Numbered from the stretch's first letter, positions 8,471 through 16,563 are shown. The stretch: DNA of 64,000 nucleotides from Clostridia bacterium (GCA_017403185.1 JAFQON010000043.1:43961-107960), one strand, 5' to 3'. Made by a program: numbers and translations. The notes: generated by a model not told the origin, from the sequence alone.

Positions 8471-9595
8471 ATGATAGAGTTAACAACAAAAATTGAACAG
8501 ATAACTGTAGAGCCCGGAAAACGAATTCTTGTTACAAGCGATATTCACGGTCATTTGTCTTACCTTAAAAAAGTTTTGGAAAAAGCTTCTTTTTGTGATA
8601 ACGACATTTTATTCATAGTTGGAGATATGATTGAAAAAGGTCCCGAGAATCTGAAAACTTTGCGCTATGTCATGGAGCTTTGTAAACAAGGAAACGTCAT
8701 TCCTCTTATCGGCAATGTGGATGCCTACAGATTGAAGCTGATATATGAGCTTTCCGAAGAAAATGTGTGCGGTTTTTATAATTATGTTTTAAATTTAAGG
8801 CAGTGGACAGGCACATCCTTTTATGAGGAGCTTGCCGCCGAATGCGGCTACACGATAAACAGTCCTGATGATATCCTTTTATCAAAGCAGGCTGTTATTA
8901 ATCATTTTGAAGATGAATTCAAGTTTCTCGCCAATCTGCCGACTGTTGCAGAAACGCAAAATTATGTTTTTGTTCACGGAGGATTGCCGGAAAAGAAGAT
9001 TTCGGACAATATTGACAAAAATGTTTTTGAGCTAACAAAATTTGATGCTTTTGCAGAGAGAACTTCCGATGTTTTTGATAAATATGTAATTGCGGGTCAT
9101 TGGCCTGTTGTTTTATACGGCTCCGACATACCGCAAATGAATCCGATTATTAACCGTGACAAGAAAATTATTTCCATAGACGGTGGATGCGGAGTGAAAA
9201 AAGACGGACAGTTAAACCTTCTCATCATTCCCGATATAAACTGCTCTGTTGACGATATAACCCATATATGCTATGATGAAATTCCGATGGCATATGCCCT
9301 TGACAGTCAAAAACCGAGCATTGATTCCGTATACATATCGTGGCTTAACAAGGAAATCAGAATATTGGAAAAAGGCGAAGAATTTTCATATATTGAACAT
9401 ATGAAAAGCGGGCGGAAATTACATATTCCAAACTCTTATCTTAGAAATGAAACGGAATGTTTTGACTATACTGATTACGTTCTTCCTGTAAAGAAGGGTG
9501 ACAGGCTGTCAATTATTTCAAAGAATTCAAAAGGTTATATTGCAAAAAAAGAGGGTATAATCGGATGGTATTGCGGAGATTTAGAAAACGGATAA
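8471..9595 (+). CDS. Calcineurin-like metallophosphoesterase with C-terminal SH3-like tail
   Basis: The 374-residue protein has the metallophosphoesterase motif series SDIHGH (about 22-27), GDMIEKGP (about 51-58), GNVDA (GNHE-type, about 77-81), VHGGLPE (about 167-173) and AGHWP (about 212-216), which supply the two-metal site. The layout is like PPP-type serine/threonine or diadenosine tetraphosphate phosphatases. Residues about 335-372 (KKGDRLSIIS...GIIGWYCGD) resemble a bacterial SH3 fold. There is no signal peptide. The ribosome site AAGGATG overlaps the end of the preceding S23-like gene. Substrate is unknown. Confidence 0.85.
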   Translation: MIELTTKIEQITVEPGKRILVTSDIHGHLSYLKKVLEKASFCDNDILFIVGDMIEKGPENLKTLRYVMELCKQGNVIPLIGNVDAYRLKLIYELSEENVCGFYNYVLNLRQWTGTSFYEELAAECGYTINSPDDILLSKQAVINHFEDEFKFLANLPTVAETQNYVFVHGGLPEKKISDNIDKNVFELTKFDAFAERTSDVFDKYVIAGHWPVVLYGSDIPQMNPIINRDKKIISIDGGCGVKKDGQLNLLIIPDINCSVDDITHICYDEIPMAYALDSQKPSIDSVYISWLNKEIRILEKGEEFSYIEHMKSGRKLHIPNSYLRNETECFDYTDYVLPVKKGDRLSIISKNSKGYIAKKEGIIGWYCGDLENG

Positions 9596-9622
9596 ATCCG
9601 TTATTAACAACCGTACCAAACA
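9595..9622. repeat. Direct repeat, right copy
   Basis: Second copy of the 28-bp repeat (26 of 28 positions equal to 7949-7976), starting at the last base of the metallophosphatase stop codon and running into the left arm of the terminator that follows. Confidence 0.7.
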
Positions 9623-9650
9623 AAAAGCAGCCGAAAGACTGCTTTTTTAT
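9622..9650 (+). terminator. Intrinsic terminator after the metallophosphatase
   Basis: Stem AAAAAGCAG (9622-9630) pairs with CTGCTTTTT (9639-9647) across an 8-nt loop and runs into T-rich sequence. Confidence 0.8.
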
Positions 9651-9688
9651 TTTATACATTATTATATAATATAAAGCCCATTAATTTC

Positions 9689-9717
9689 TTGATTTTTAAA
9701 TTAAAATACTGTATATT
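9689..9717 (+). promoter_or_regulatory. Sigma-A promoter of the secreted Vps62-like protein gene
   Basis: TTGATT at 9689-9694, a 17-nt spacer and TATATT at 9712-9717, 27 nt before the start codon. Confidence 0.65.
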
Positions 9718-9744
9718 GAAGTTACAAGAAAGGGGAAAAGAAAA

Positions 9745-10980
9745 ATGAAAAAATATTTAAAGCTGTTATTGACCGTTACCGTGTTGGTTACCGTTATTGC
9801 TTTTGCTGAATTATCTGCAAGTGCATTAAGCTTCGATTCGGGCATGCAATATCAAACGGAAAGCAGAGTTACACTCTGGAGTAAAAAAGAATACAAGGGC
9901 AAGAGCAAGCATTTTGGAATAGGCGAATATTCATCTGTCGATTTCAAGTCAAGAAGCATAACCGTGCCTCAGGAATTTGTGGTTTACGCTTATTCAGAGG
10001 AGAATTTCGGCGGCGACGAATATGTTTTTAATGACAGTGTTGATAAATTCTTCAAAATCAGTCTGACTGACGGCATTTCGTCCGTAAAGAATATAAGGAG
10101 CCTAAAGGTAGGGCTTATTGAAAGCGAAGCTGTTGATATTACAGGGCTTGATGATGAGATGAAAAACCGGATTATGACTGATTATGCACCGCGCATTCAT
10201 ATGGCGCAAGGCGACCCATATCAAGCTGTTTCAATGGATTGGACTTTCGAGCATTTTGACAGGGTTATGGATTCAAACGGTGATTCACGCATTGTGATGA
10301 AAGAAAAGATTGACGGTCCGTTTGATATCTGTGAAACTTTTTACGGCGATCAGGCTTCTGCTGTTGCCTATGCCTTTTGGGTTGAAAAAGAAAATAACTA
10401 TGTCGATATAGTTTATTTTATATACTGTTCTTATGACAGCGGCAAGCACATATGGCTGATCAACAGCATGGTTGGCGGTCATCCCGGTGATTGGGAGCAT
10501 TTCACGCTCAGATTCTTAACATATGAGGAGAACGGCAAAAAATATATGCGTCCCGTAAAAACAGCTTTTGCTGCGCATACCTTTGCAGAAATCGAAACAT
10601 GGGAAGAGCTTGAAATGTTTGATAACACGCATTGCACAATTTATTGCGCGGCAGGCACGCACGGCTTATACCCGCACACCGGCACCTATACTTATATGAA
10701 TTTTATCGTTGTTCAGCTTAAGGATGTGTGCACAAAAGGCGAAGCATGGGATCTTTGGCTGCCCGGTAAGCTTGAAACCTTTGAGCTTGTTCCTGAGGAA
10801 AGCTGCCGTGCATTGGCAGGCTCAAAGTGGGCAGAGGCGTTCAGTTATGATGTTGAAAATCCTGACAGCCTGGCAACTCTTTATTGGGGCAACGAGGCAA
10901 CATATCCTCCGTTTATGAACAGCGGTCCTCAAGGTCCTCAGTTCAAAACAGAGATGACAAGCAAATCCAGTTTCAAATAA
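9745..10980 (+). CDS. Secreted protein with crystallin-like and Vps62-like domains
   Basis: The 411-residue protein has a clear signal peptide (KK, hydrophobic core about 6-22, likely cut near SASALS around 26-29). Residues about 40-128 look like a beta/gamma-crystallin-type domain: ESRVTLWSKKEYKG, then YSEENFGGDEYVF and IRSLKVG. Residues about 145-400 match Vps62-type (DUF946-like) sequences: YAPRIHMAQGDPY, VGGHPGDWEHFTLRF, and YCAAGTHGLYPHTG. This family is widespread in fungi and plants and sporadic in bacteria, with unknown biochemical function. It has its own promoter and no operon partner. The pairing of the two domains is uncommon as far as I can judge. Confidence 0.72.
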   Translation: MKKYLKLLLTVTVLVTVIAFAELSASALSFDSGMQYQTESRVTLWSKKEYKGKSKHFGIGEYSSVDFKSRSITVPQEFVVYAYSEENFGGDEYVFNDSVDKFFKISLTDGISSVKNIRSLKVGLIESEAVDITGLDDEMKNRIMTDYAPRIHMAQGDPYQAVSMDWTFEHFDRVMDSNGDSRIVMKEKIDGPFDICETFYGDQASAVAYAFWVEKENNYVDIVYFIYCSYDSGKHIWLINSMVGGHPGDWEHFTLRFLTYEENGKKYMRPVKTAFAAHTFAEIETWEELEMFDNTHCTIYCAAGTHGLYPHTGTYTYMNFIVVQLKDVCTKGEAWDLWLPGKLETFELVPEESCRALAGSKWAEAFSYDVENPDSLATLYWGNEATYPPFMNSGPQGPQFKTEMTSKSSFK

Positions 10981-11002
10981 CAAAACGCTCTTAAATTCTG
11001 TC

Positions 11003-11031
11003 TTGCTCTTTTTGCTTTGCTGTGTTAATAT
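11003..11031 (+). promoter_or_regulatory. Probable promoter of the CapA-like gene
   Basis: TTGCTC (11003-11008), 17-nt spacer, TAATAT (11026-11031); GAAAGGAAG ribosome site follows before the ATG at 11065. Confidence 0.4.
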
Positions 11032-11064
11032 ATTTTTATCTTTAATGCTTGAAAGGAAGCTGTA

Positions 11065-12228
11065 ATGAAAGATAAATCAACTTTAGTGTTCACAGGTGAT
11101 ATTGGCTTTGACCGCTATATGTACGGCAAGTGGGATGATGAAGAACTTATTTCATCTGAAATTCTTGATTTTCTCCACGGGGCAGACCATGTCATAGCAA
11201 ATGTTGAGGGTCCTGTTGCGCCTGTTGAGCAGAATACAACCAAAGACGGTGTTCAGCAGCTTTTGCATACGATTGACCCCGAGGCTGTTAAGGTGCTTAA
11301 CAAAATGAATGCCGATATATGGAATATCTGCAACAACCATATTATGGATGCAGGCGAATACGGCATAAAAAGCACGCTTGAAATCGCCAAAGAGAACGGA
11401 GCAAAAACAATCGGTGCAGGCATGAATATACACGAAGCAAGAAAACCCGTAATTCTTGATGAAGCGGGCGGAATCGGTATGTTTGGGGTAGGCTATCAGC
11501 GTGCCTGCAGAAAAGCTGACGAAAACAAGGCGGGCTGCTACAGCTGGAGCGACCTTGACGAAATCCGGAACACCATAAAAGAAATAAAAAAAACTTGCCG
11601 ATGGTGCATAGTCGTTGCCCATGCCGGCGAGGAATTCACGCCGCTGCCGTCGCCCTACACAAGAGAAAGATATCACAAATACCTTGAAATGGGTGCGGAT
11701 ATCGTGGTATCACACCACCCCCATGTACCCATGAATTACGAAACCGTGGGCGATAAAGTCATTTTCTATTCGCTCGGCAATTTTATTTTTGACACGGATT
11801 ATCAGCGTTCGCAGTTCAACACGGAATTCGGTCTGCTTGTGAAGCTGAATTTTACCGAAGATGAATTTTCGTGGGAGCCTATGGGGCTTGAAATTGTCAG
11901 AGGTGATGAGCGCATCGTGAAAGCACCTCTTCCGAGGATTTTTGTTGATGTGCAGGAACAAGAGTTTAACCTTCTCTCTCCGCTTTCGGCAAAGATGCAC
12001 ATTGCCGCCACAAGGCGTCAGATGACCTATCTCAACCCCGCAAGGTTCAAAAATGCAACCGAAGAGGAATGGGCGGAGCATTTTGCCGAGCCTTTGAGGA
12101 CGGGGCGTGTGCCGGGCGAAACTCTGGACTTCTTTATCCTTTGCCCCCTTGCTGAAAAAGCGGAGTCAGGCGAATGGAAAAAGAGCAGGCTTGAAGATGT
12201 GAAGCAGTATATTCTGGAGCAGATATGA
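11065..12228 (+). CDS. CapA-family (poly-gamma-glutamate capsule type) metallophosphatase-fold protein
   Basis: The 387-residue protein follows the CapA/PgsA pattern: FTGDIGFDRYM near the N-terminus, ANVEGPVAP (about 46-54), NICNNHIMDAG (about 92-102), VVAHAGEEF (about 188-196), VVSHHPHVP (about 227-235) and FYSLGNFIFDTD (about 247-258). These residues form the metal centre of the calcineurin-like fold. CapA proteins belong to poly-gamma-glutamate synthesis or release systems, but no capB/capC synthetase genes are near, and no signal peptide or membrane anchor is visible, so a capsule role is not supported here. It is a single gene ending in a shared terminator. Confidence 0.85.
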   Translation: MKDKSTLVFTGDIGFDRYMYGKWDDEELISSEILDFLHGADHVIANVEGPVAPVEQNTTKDGVQQLLHTIDPEAVKVLNKMNADIWNICNNHIMDAGEYGIKSTLEIAKENGAKTIGAGMNIHEARKPVILDEAGGIGMFGVGYQRACRKADENKAGCYSWSDLDEIRNTIKEIKKTCRWCIVVAHAGEEFTPLPSPYTRERYHKYLEMGADIVVSHHPHVPMNYETVGDKVIFYSLGNFIFDTDYQRSQFNTEFGLLVKLNFTEDEFSWEPMGLEIVRGDERIVKAPLPRIFVDVQEQEFNLLSPLSAKMHIAATRRQMTYLNPARFKNATEEEWAEHFAEPLRTGRVPGETLDFFILCPLAEKAESGEWKKSRLEDVKQYILEQI

Positions 12229-12232
12229 AAAA

Positions 12233-12267
12233 ACAGAGGGTCTCAATTGACCCTCTGTAATTTTTTA
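12233..12267. terminator. Bidirectional terminator between convergent genes
   Basis: Perfect 10-bp stem ACAGAGGGTC (12233-12242) / GACCCTCTGT (12249-12258) with a 6-nt loop; T-run on the plus side (12261-12266) and A-run giving a T-run on the minus side. Confidence 0.88.
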
Positions 12268-12678
12268 TTTGGCAGTGTTCATTGAATTTCTGTAAACAAC
12301 AAATCGGCAATAGAGATATTCCGTTACAAGATTTACTGCCATTGTTCCGATTTCAATTATGTATTCGTTAATTCCCATGTCTGTGAATTCATGAGTCCAC
12401 CAGGTTGAAAGGGGAGCAAACACACAGTAGAAGGCTGCAACCTTGAGCATTGCCACAGGCACATTTGCAGCAGATTTGAAGGTGAATTTTCTGTTGAAGG
12501 TGAAATTCCACAGCACAGAAAGTGTAAGCGAGATTATGTAACTCACTGTGTTATTGAGGTGAAAGACCTCAAAAAGCAGAGTGAATGATACAAGCTGAAT
12601 TATTCCTGCCGATGCAGAGAAAAGCGCAAATTTGATAATCTGAATAATATTTTGCTTTTTTGTCATTTTTTCGCTCAT
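12265..12678 (-). CDS. GtrA family membrane protein
   Basis: A 137-residue protein with four predicted membrane helices (about 12-34, 40-60, 80-100, 105-128), and the family signature LWNFTFNRKFTF between helices two and three. GtrA proteins are thought to help move lipid-linked sugars across the membrane for cell-envelope glycosylation. No glycosyltransferase is beside it. Its start overlaps the stop of the upstream TIM-barrel gene (ATGA), so they are co-translated. Confidence 0.85.
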   Translation of the reverse strand: MSEKMTKKQNIIQIIKFALFSASAGIIQLVSFTLLFEVFHLNNTVSYIISLTLSVLWNFTFNRKFTFKSAANVPVAMLKVAAFYCVFAPLSTWWTHEFTDMGINEYIIEIGTMAVNLVTEYLYCRFVVYRNSMNTAK

Positions 12679-13532
12679 TTTGTTTTCTCCTTTTCAATCA
12701 TCATAGCCGCAATCCTGCAGGCTCTGTTATAAGCTTCTGCAATGTATTCTTCAATCGGCATGGCGGCATATTTATCGTTATCGTGTCTGCCGGGCTTGCT
12801 GAGTGTGCTCAGCTCAAAGGTGAGGCTGCCGTTATAGCTGCAGTTTACAAGCCTTTGCGCAACGCTGCTCCAATCGTGAATTCCGTCGAAGGGCAGCAGG
12901 TGAAGGTCATCAATATATGTTATTCTGCCCGCAAAATCACGGATTCCGAGATTATCGTTAAGGTGTGTGCAGAAAAGTCTGTCACCGTAAAGCTCTGTTA
13001 AATTCTTACCGTAGTTATAGCATAGTTCATGCCCAGAGTCCCAGCAGAAACCGACGGATTTTTTGCCTTTCAGAGCACCCATAAGAGCGTCGAGGTATTC
13101 AAAGCCCTCAGTGTTTTCAAGTGCAAGCTTGATGCCGAGCGTCTCCGCTCTTTCAGCAAGAGTGCCGAAGCGTTCAATTCCGATTTGTGTGGGAATATAC
13201 GGCTCGTCAAAGCCTATGAATGTGTGCGCAACCATAACGGGTATTTCAGCTGCGGCGCATTTTTCTGCATATCCGATAAGCTCGTTGAGCGCAATTTCCC
13301 CAAGCTCACCCTCAGCCCACATATCGTCAGATTTGTTGAAGGGTGCGTGAAGATATTCGATAAACATATTTTCTTCTTTACCGATTGAAACAAGCTTTTT
13401 AATATCGGTGTTTCTGCCGCTGTCATCAATGGCGAAGCCCTCAAAGCCTGTTTTTTTGAAAAGAAGAATCTGCTCTTCGGCAGATATTCCGAAACTGCCG
13501 CTCAATGAAATCGCAAGTTTTTTATTATACAT
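12675..13532 (-). CDS. Sugar phosphate isomerase/epimerase-like TIM-barrel protein
   Basis: The 285-residue protein has the xylose-isomerase-like (AP endonuclease 2 type) barrel with metal ligands in conserved places: MVAHTFIG, LALENTEGFEY (Glu ligand), GFCWDSGHELCYN (Asp/His ligands), FCTHLNDNLG (His ligand) and LTFELS (Glu). Such enzymes isomerise or epimerise sugars, keto-sugars or inositols; the substrate is not identifiable. AGGTGAT precedes the ATG. It forms a two-gene minus-strand unit with GtrA. Confidence 0.8.
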   Translation of the reverse strand: MYNKKLAISLSGSFGISAEEQILLFKKTGFEGFAIDDSGRNTDIKKLVSIGKEENMFIEYLHAPFNKSDDMWAEGELGEIALNELIGYAEKCAAAEIPVMVAHTFIGFDEPYIPTQIGIERFGTLAERAETLGIKLALENTEGFEYLDALMGALKGKKSVGFCWDSGHELCYNYGKNLTELYGDRLFCTHLNDNLGIRDFAGRITYIDDLHLLPFDGIHDWSSVAQRLVNCSYNGSLTFELSTLSKPGRHDNDKYAAMPIEEYIAEAYNRACRIAAMMIEKEKTK

Positions 13533-13572
13533 TAGATATCACCTGTATTAATGTTAAAACAAAATTATGCTG

Positions 13573-13601
13573 TTGTCAAGACAGACTGATTGTGATAGAA
13601 T
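13573..13601 (+). promoter_or_regulatory. Sigma-A promoter of the peptidase E gene
   Basis: TTGTCA (13573-13578), 17-nt spacer, TAGAAT (13596-13601). It lies downstream of the earlier in-frame ATG at 13567 and so decides for the start at 13621. Confidence 0.72.
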
Positions 13602-13620
13602 AATTAAAGAGGTGATTTTT

Positions 13621-14301
13621 ATGGGAATTATTATAGGTGTAGGCGGCGGAAGATACAGCGATAATGAGGTGCTGCCGATTTTTGAGCATATTGTGTCACT
13701 TGCTGAAAAGAAAAATCCGTCAGTGCTTTTTGTGCCGACTGCGGGCTTTGACGATATCAACGGCGATGAGCATATTTTCAGGTTATTTATCGGTCTGGGC
13801 TGCAGCGTATCTGCGCTTCTTCTTACGGATAAATCTCTTTCAAAAAAAGAAATCGAAGAAAAAATACTTTCAAGCGATATTGTCTATGCAGGCGGAGGAA
13901 ATCTTAAGTTTCTGATGGATACATGGAAAGAAACGGGTGCAGACGAAATATTCAAAAAGGCATATGAAAACGGAGTTATTCTCTCGGGCTACAGCTCAGG
14001 CTCAATGTGCTGGTTTGCAGAAGGCTATGACGATTGCGGTGAAAACCACGAGTTTATGTTTGTGGACTGCTTGGGTCTGCTGCCCTATTGTAACTGCCCG
14101 CATTTTGAAAGTGACTACTGGCAGAGCTTTGCCGATGCAATAAAGGGCAGAGAGCATTCGGGGCTCGCAGTCGATGACGGTGCGGCAATAGTTTACAACA
14201 ACGGTAAATATTACACCCTTCAGGGCAATGACGGGGGCGATGTTTACTTCTTTGACAAGAGCAAGGGTCACGCAAAATCTCCCTTTGAATTTGCAGAATA
14301 A
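13621..14301 (+). CDS. Peptidase E-like (S51) serine peptidase
   Basis: The 226-residue protein has the class I glutamine-amidotransferase-like fold of S51 peptidases, with nucleophile S125 in GYSSGSMCW and the upstream glycine-rich YAGGGNLKFL. The downstream HFESDYW and LAVDDGAAIV supply the usual acid/His region. Family members such as Salmonella PepE cleave Asp-X dipeptides. The start at 13621 is chosen because GAGGTG sits 6 nt upstream and a good promoter lies between it and the earlier in-frame ATG. Cytoplasmic, monocistronic, ended by a terminator at 14350. Confidence 0.85.
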   Translation: MGIIIGVGGGRYSDNEVLPIFEHIVSLAEKKNPSVLFVPTAGFDDINGDEHIFRLFIGLGCSVSALLLTDKSLSKKEIEEKILSSDIVYAGGGNLKFLMDTWKETGADEIFKKAYENGVILSGYSSGSMCWFAEGYDDCGENHEFMFVDCLGLLPYCNCPHFESDYWQSFADAIKGREHSGLAVDDGAAIVYNNGKYYTLQGNDGGDVYFFDKSKGHAKSPFEFAE

Positions 14302-14349
14302 TCATATATATAATGTATATTAATAATATAATAAGCATATAATACCTAT

Positions 14350-14408
14350 GCAGGCATTTTATTCCTGTTTATAACAAGAGTGAAATGCCTGCTTTTATTA
14401 TTTTTTCT
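14350..14408 (+). terminator. Intrinsic terminator after the peptidase E gene
   Basis: Stem GCAGGCATTT (14350-14359) / AAATGCCTGC (14383-14392) with a 23-nt loop, followed by a T-rich tract. Confidence 0.8.
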
Positions 14409-14413
14409 GAAAA

Positions 14414-14522
14414 TGTAACCGTTTTTTACACTTTTGTAACCATTTGTAACTTTTTCTGTTTTTCACAAAGAAATTCCCTTCTTTTGACAAAAACCTGCAT
14501 AAAGCCCTGCTGTCCTTTATGC
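14414..14522. promoter_or_regulatory. Candidate regulatory region upstream of the G5/3D protein gene
   Basis: Between the terminator and the promoter there is no gene. TGTAAC occurs as three direct repeats at 14414, 14435 and 14445, spaced 21 and 10 nt (two and one helical turns). A perfect 8-bp inverted repeat GCATAAAG/CTTTATGC (14497-14504 with 14515-14522) follows. A TTGACAAA word at 14484 is repeated in the promoter at 14585. The regulator is unknown; an unbound leader RNA is unlikely because the promoter is downstream. Confidence 0.4.
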
Positions 14523-14584
14523 TTAATTGGTAAAAAGAGAAAAACACTTTGTGCAAAATAGACAAAAAATCATTCTCAAAAAAT

Positions 14585-14613
14585 TTGACAAATCAAACTT
14601 TTGTCAATATAAT
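14585..14613 (+). promoter_or_regulatory. Consensus sigma-A promoter with overlapping inverted repeat
   Basis: TTGACA (14585-14590), 17-nt spacer, TATAAT (14608-14613). The inverted repeat TTGACAAA (14585-14592) / TTTGTCAA (14600-14607) fills the space from -35 to -10, as an operator would. Confidence 0.85.
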
Positions 14614-14698
14614 GTCACTCGTTGCAAAAGGAAATCGAGGTTTGACCCAAAAAGCCATTACCACAAAAACTACTAATGCACAAAATAAGGAGAGAATT

Positions 14699-15955
14699 AT
14701 GATTACAAATTCAGCATCCGTAAACATCGGAGTGCACAGCAGACGCTTCAAAATTCTGTCGGCTGTTGTAGCGTTTCTGTTTGTTTGCTCGGTGACTCTC
14801 ACTGCCTTCGCTTCACAGGAAGCGGTTGAAGTTACCGTAGTTGACGGAGAAAAATCGGTAAGCATATCTGCCGTACCGGGCAGCCCCCGAGACATCGTTA
14901 AAAAGGCAGGGTTTACACTCAGCGCTAACGATGATCTTGATCTTTCGGAGTATGATTCCGAAGAAGGCGGTACAATAACAATTGAGAGAGCAAAGGTTGT
15001 AAGAGTTGAAGATAACGGCCTTATCTCATATTTCGTGGGTTACGGTGAAACCATCGGCGATGTTTTCAAAAAGGAAGGCATTGAGCTTACCGGCGATGAT
15101 GAAATCGGTGTAAACACAGCAAGCGATATTTATGACGGCATGCAGGTTTTCATTAAGAGAGCATTTACCGTCAATATTGAGGCTGACGGCGAAATTCACA
15201 AAGCATATATCGCAGAGGGTACTGTTGCAGATGCGCTTGAGAAGGCAGGCATTGAGCTTGGCAGTGACGATACGGTTTACCCCGAACTCAGCGCAGAGCT
15301 TGCAGGCTTTACAGAAATCAAGGTATCAAGAGTCACCTACGAAACATCAGAAGAAACACAGAAGATCGATTTCAGCACAGAGGTCATCTACAGCGATGAA
15401 ATGAAGCTCGGCGATACAGAAATCGTCACACCGGGCGTTAAGGGCGAAAAGGTTGTTTACTACAACGAAAAATATGTTGACGGTGAGCTTGAAGAAAAAA
15501 CAGTTTCAGGTGAGGAAATCACAAAGAAGCCTGTCAACGAAATCAAAAAAATAGGCACAAAGCCTGAGAATACGCTTGCTGCTTATAGAAATACGGGAGC
15601 TCCGATTTCCGAGCTTGATGCTCCCAAGGATCTTGAGCTTGATGAAAACGGCATCCCCGTTAACTATACAAAGCGTGTTGAAGCAAAGGCTACCGCATAC
15701 ACGGGCGACCCGGCAACATCAACAGGCAGAAAGCCTATGCCCGGTCACATTGCGGTTGACCCCGAAGAATATCCCTACGGCACCGAGTTTTATATTGTTT
15801 CGGCAGACGGAAGCTATGTCTACGGCTATTGCGTTGCAGCCGATACAGGCGGATTTGTTGAGATGGGCAACACGGATGTTGACCTTTATCTTGATAATGA
15901 AGATATGTGCTACAATTGGGGTAACAGAGACATTATAATTTATGTTCTCAACTGA
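14699..15955 (+). CDS. YabE-like cell-wall protein: DUF348 repeats, G5 domain and 3D domain
   Basis: The 418-residue protein has an N-terminal membrane/signal helix (about 18-39), three DUF348 ubiquitin-like repeats (about 43-200), a G5 domain (about 205-275) and a C-terminal 3D domain (about 325-418) with its three aspartates in TAYTGD, AADTGG and DVDLYLD. The 3D fold is that of MltA/Rpf-like lytic transglycosylases, so the protein probably cleaves peptidoglycan glycan strands at the cell surface. The start at 14699 has AGGAGAG upstream; an earlier in-frame ATG at 14549 lies before the promoter and is rejected. No ksgA/rnmV neighbours, unlike Bacillus yabE. Confidence 0.87.
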   Translation: MITNSASVNIGVHSRRFKILSAVVAFLFVCSVTLTAFASQEAVEVTVVDGEKSVSISAVPGSPRDIVKKAGFTLSANDDLDLSEYDSEEGGTITIERAKVVRVEDNGLISYFVGYGETIGDVFKKEGIELTGDDEIGVNTASDIYDGMQVFIKRAFTVNIEADGEIHKAYIAEGTVADALEKAGIELGSDDTVYPELSAELAGFTEIKVSRVTYETSEETQKIDFSTEVIYSDEMKLGDTEIVTPGVKGEKVVYYNEKYVDGELEEKTVSGEEITKKPVNEIKKIGTKPENTLAAYRNTGAPISELDAPKDLELDENGIPVNYTKRVEAKATAYTGDPATSTGRKPMPGHIAVDPEEYPYGTEFYIVSADGSYVYGYCVAADTGGFVEMGNTDVDLYLDNEDMCYNWGNRDIIIYVLN

Positions 15956-15974
15956 ATGACTTGTTGATTATGCT

Positions 15975-16020
15975 GCGAAAAGCAGGGCTTGCAACACCTT
16001 GCTTTTCGCTTTTTTCTTTT
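15975..16020 (+). terminator. Intrinsic terminator after the G5/3D gene
   Basis: Stem GCGAAAAGCA (15975-15984) / TGCTTTTCGC (16000-16009) followed by a T-rich run. The remaining stretch to 16174 holds no gene that I can support. Confidence 0.85.
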
Positions 16021-16174
16021 GAATATGGGAATTTATTCCGAAAATTCTGTTTATGTAATACAAAAAATCGTTTTGTCTATCGTCAATTTGAACAAAACAA
16101 AAATTTTTGTTTGCCCTTGGTTTGGCCGACAAGCCGAATTATTCGTTTAGGGGTCAAAACTGTGTTTAAAAATG

Positions 16175-16202
16175 TTGACGAAGCAAAGTTTTATGGTATA
16201 AT
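16175..16202 (+). promoter_or_regulatory. Sigma-A promoter of the HPr gene
   Basis: TTGACG (16175-16180), 16-nt spacer, TATAAT (16197-16202). Confidence 0.8.
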
Positions 16203-16246
16203 ATGTAGTGTAAAAAAAAGAAATATACTGTTTGGGAGATATAGAT

Positions 16247-16510
16247 ATGTTTGTTAAAGATGTCACAGTTCAGAATCAGGTAGGTCTTCATGCCCGCCCT
16301 GCAACCTTTTTTATTCAGAAGGCTAATGAATTCAAATCATCAATCTGGGTTGAGAAGGAAGAGCGCAGAGTAAACGCAAAGAGCCTTCTTGGTGTTCTTT
16401 CACTCGGCATTATGGGCGGCACAGACATCCGCATCATTGCAGGCGGCCCCGATGAAGAGCAGGCAGTCACAGAGCTTGTTAAGCTTGTGGAAGCAGGCTT
16501 TGCAGAGTAA
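16247..16510 (+). CDS. ptsH: HPr phosphocarrier protein
   Basis: The 87-residue protein is full-length HPr. H15 lies in GLHARPAT, the site phosphorylated by EI, and S46 in NAKSLLGVLSLG is the HPr kinase site used for carbon catabolite control in Firmicutes. The ATG at 16247 is 8 nt after GGGAG and puts His at position 15; the in-frame TTG at 16232 is rejected. It has its own promoter and a strong terminator and no ptsI next to it, which is common in Clostridia where HPr serves mainly in regulation. Confidence 0.94.
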   Translation: MFVKDVTVQNQVGLHARPATFFIQKANEFKSSIWVEKEERRVNAKSLLGVLSLGIMGGTDIRIIAGGPDEEQAVTELVKLVEAGFAE

Positions 16511-16528
16511 TTGAATAATCAAAATGAA

Positions 16529-16563
16529 AAAAACTGACCGAAAGCTGCTTTCGGTCAGTTTTT
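16529..16563. terminator. Bidirectional terminator after HPr
   Basis: A perfect 16-bp stem, AAAAACTGACCGAAAG (16529-16544) with CTTTCGGTCAGTTTTT (16548-16563), with a 3-nt loop serves both the HPr gene and the convergent kinase gene. Confidence 0.9.

Noticed and set aside
11065-12228. Poly-gamma-glutamate capsule locus
   Set aside because: CapA-like gene only; no capB/capC/capE genes and no export signal.
14302-14698. c-di-AMP (ydaO) riboswitch before the G5/3D gene
   Set aside because: Such leaders are common before cell-wall hydrolases, but the consensus elements are missing and the promoter is only about 86 nt from the start, leaving no room.
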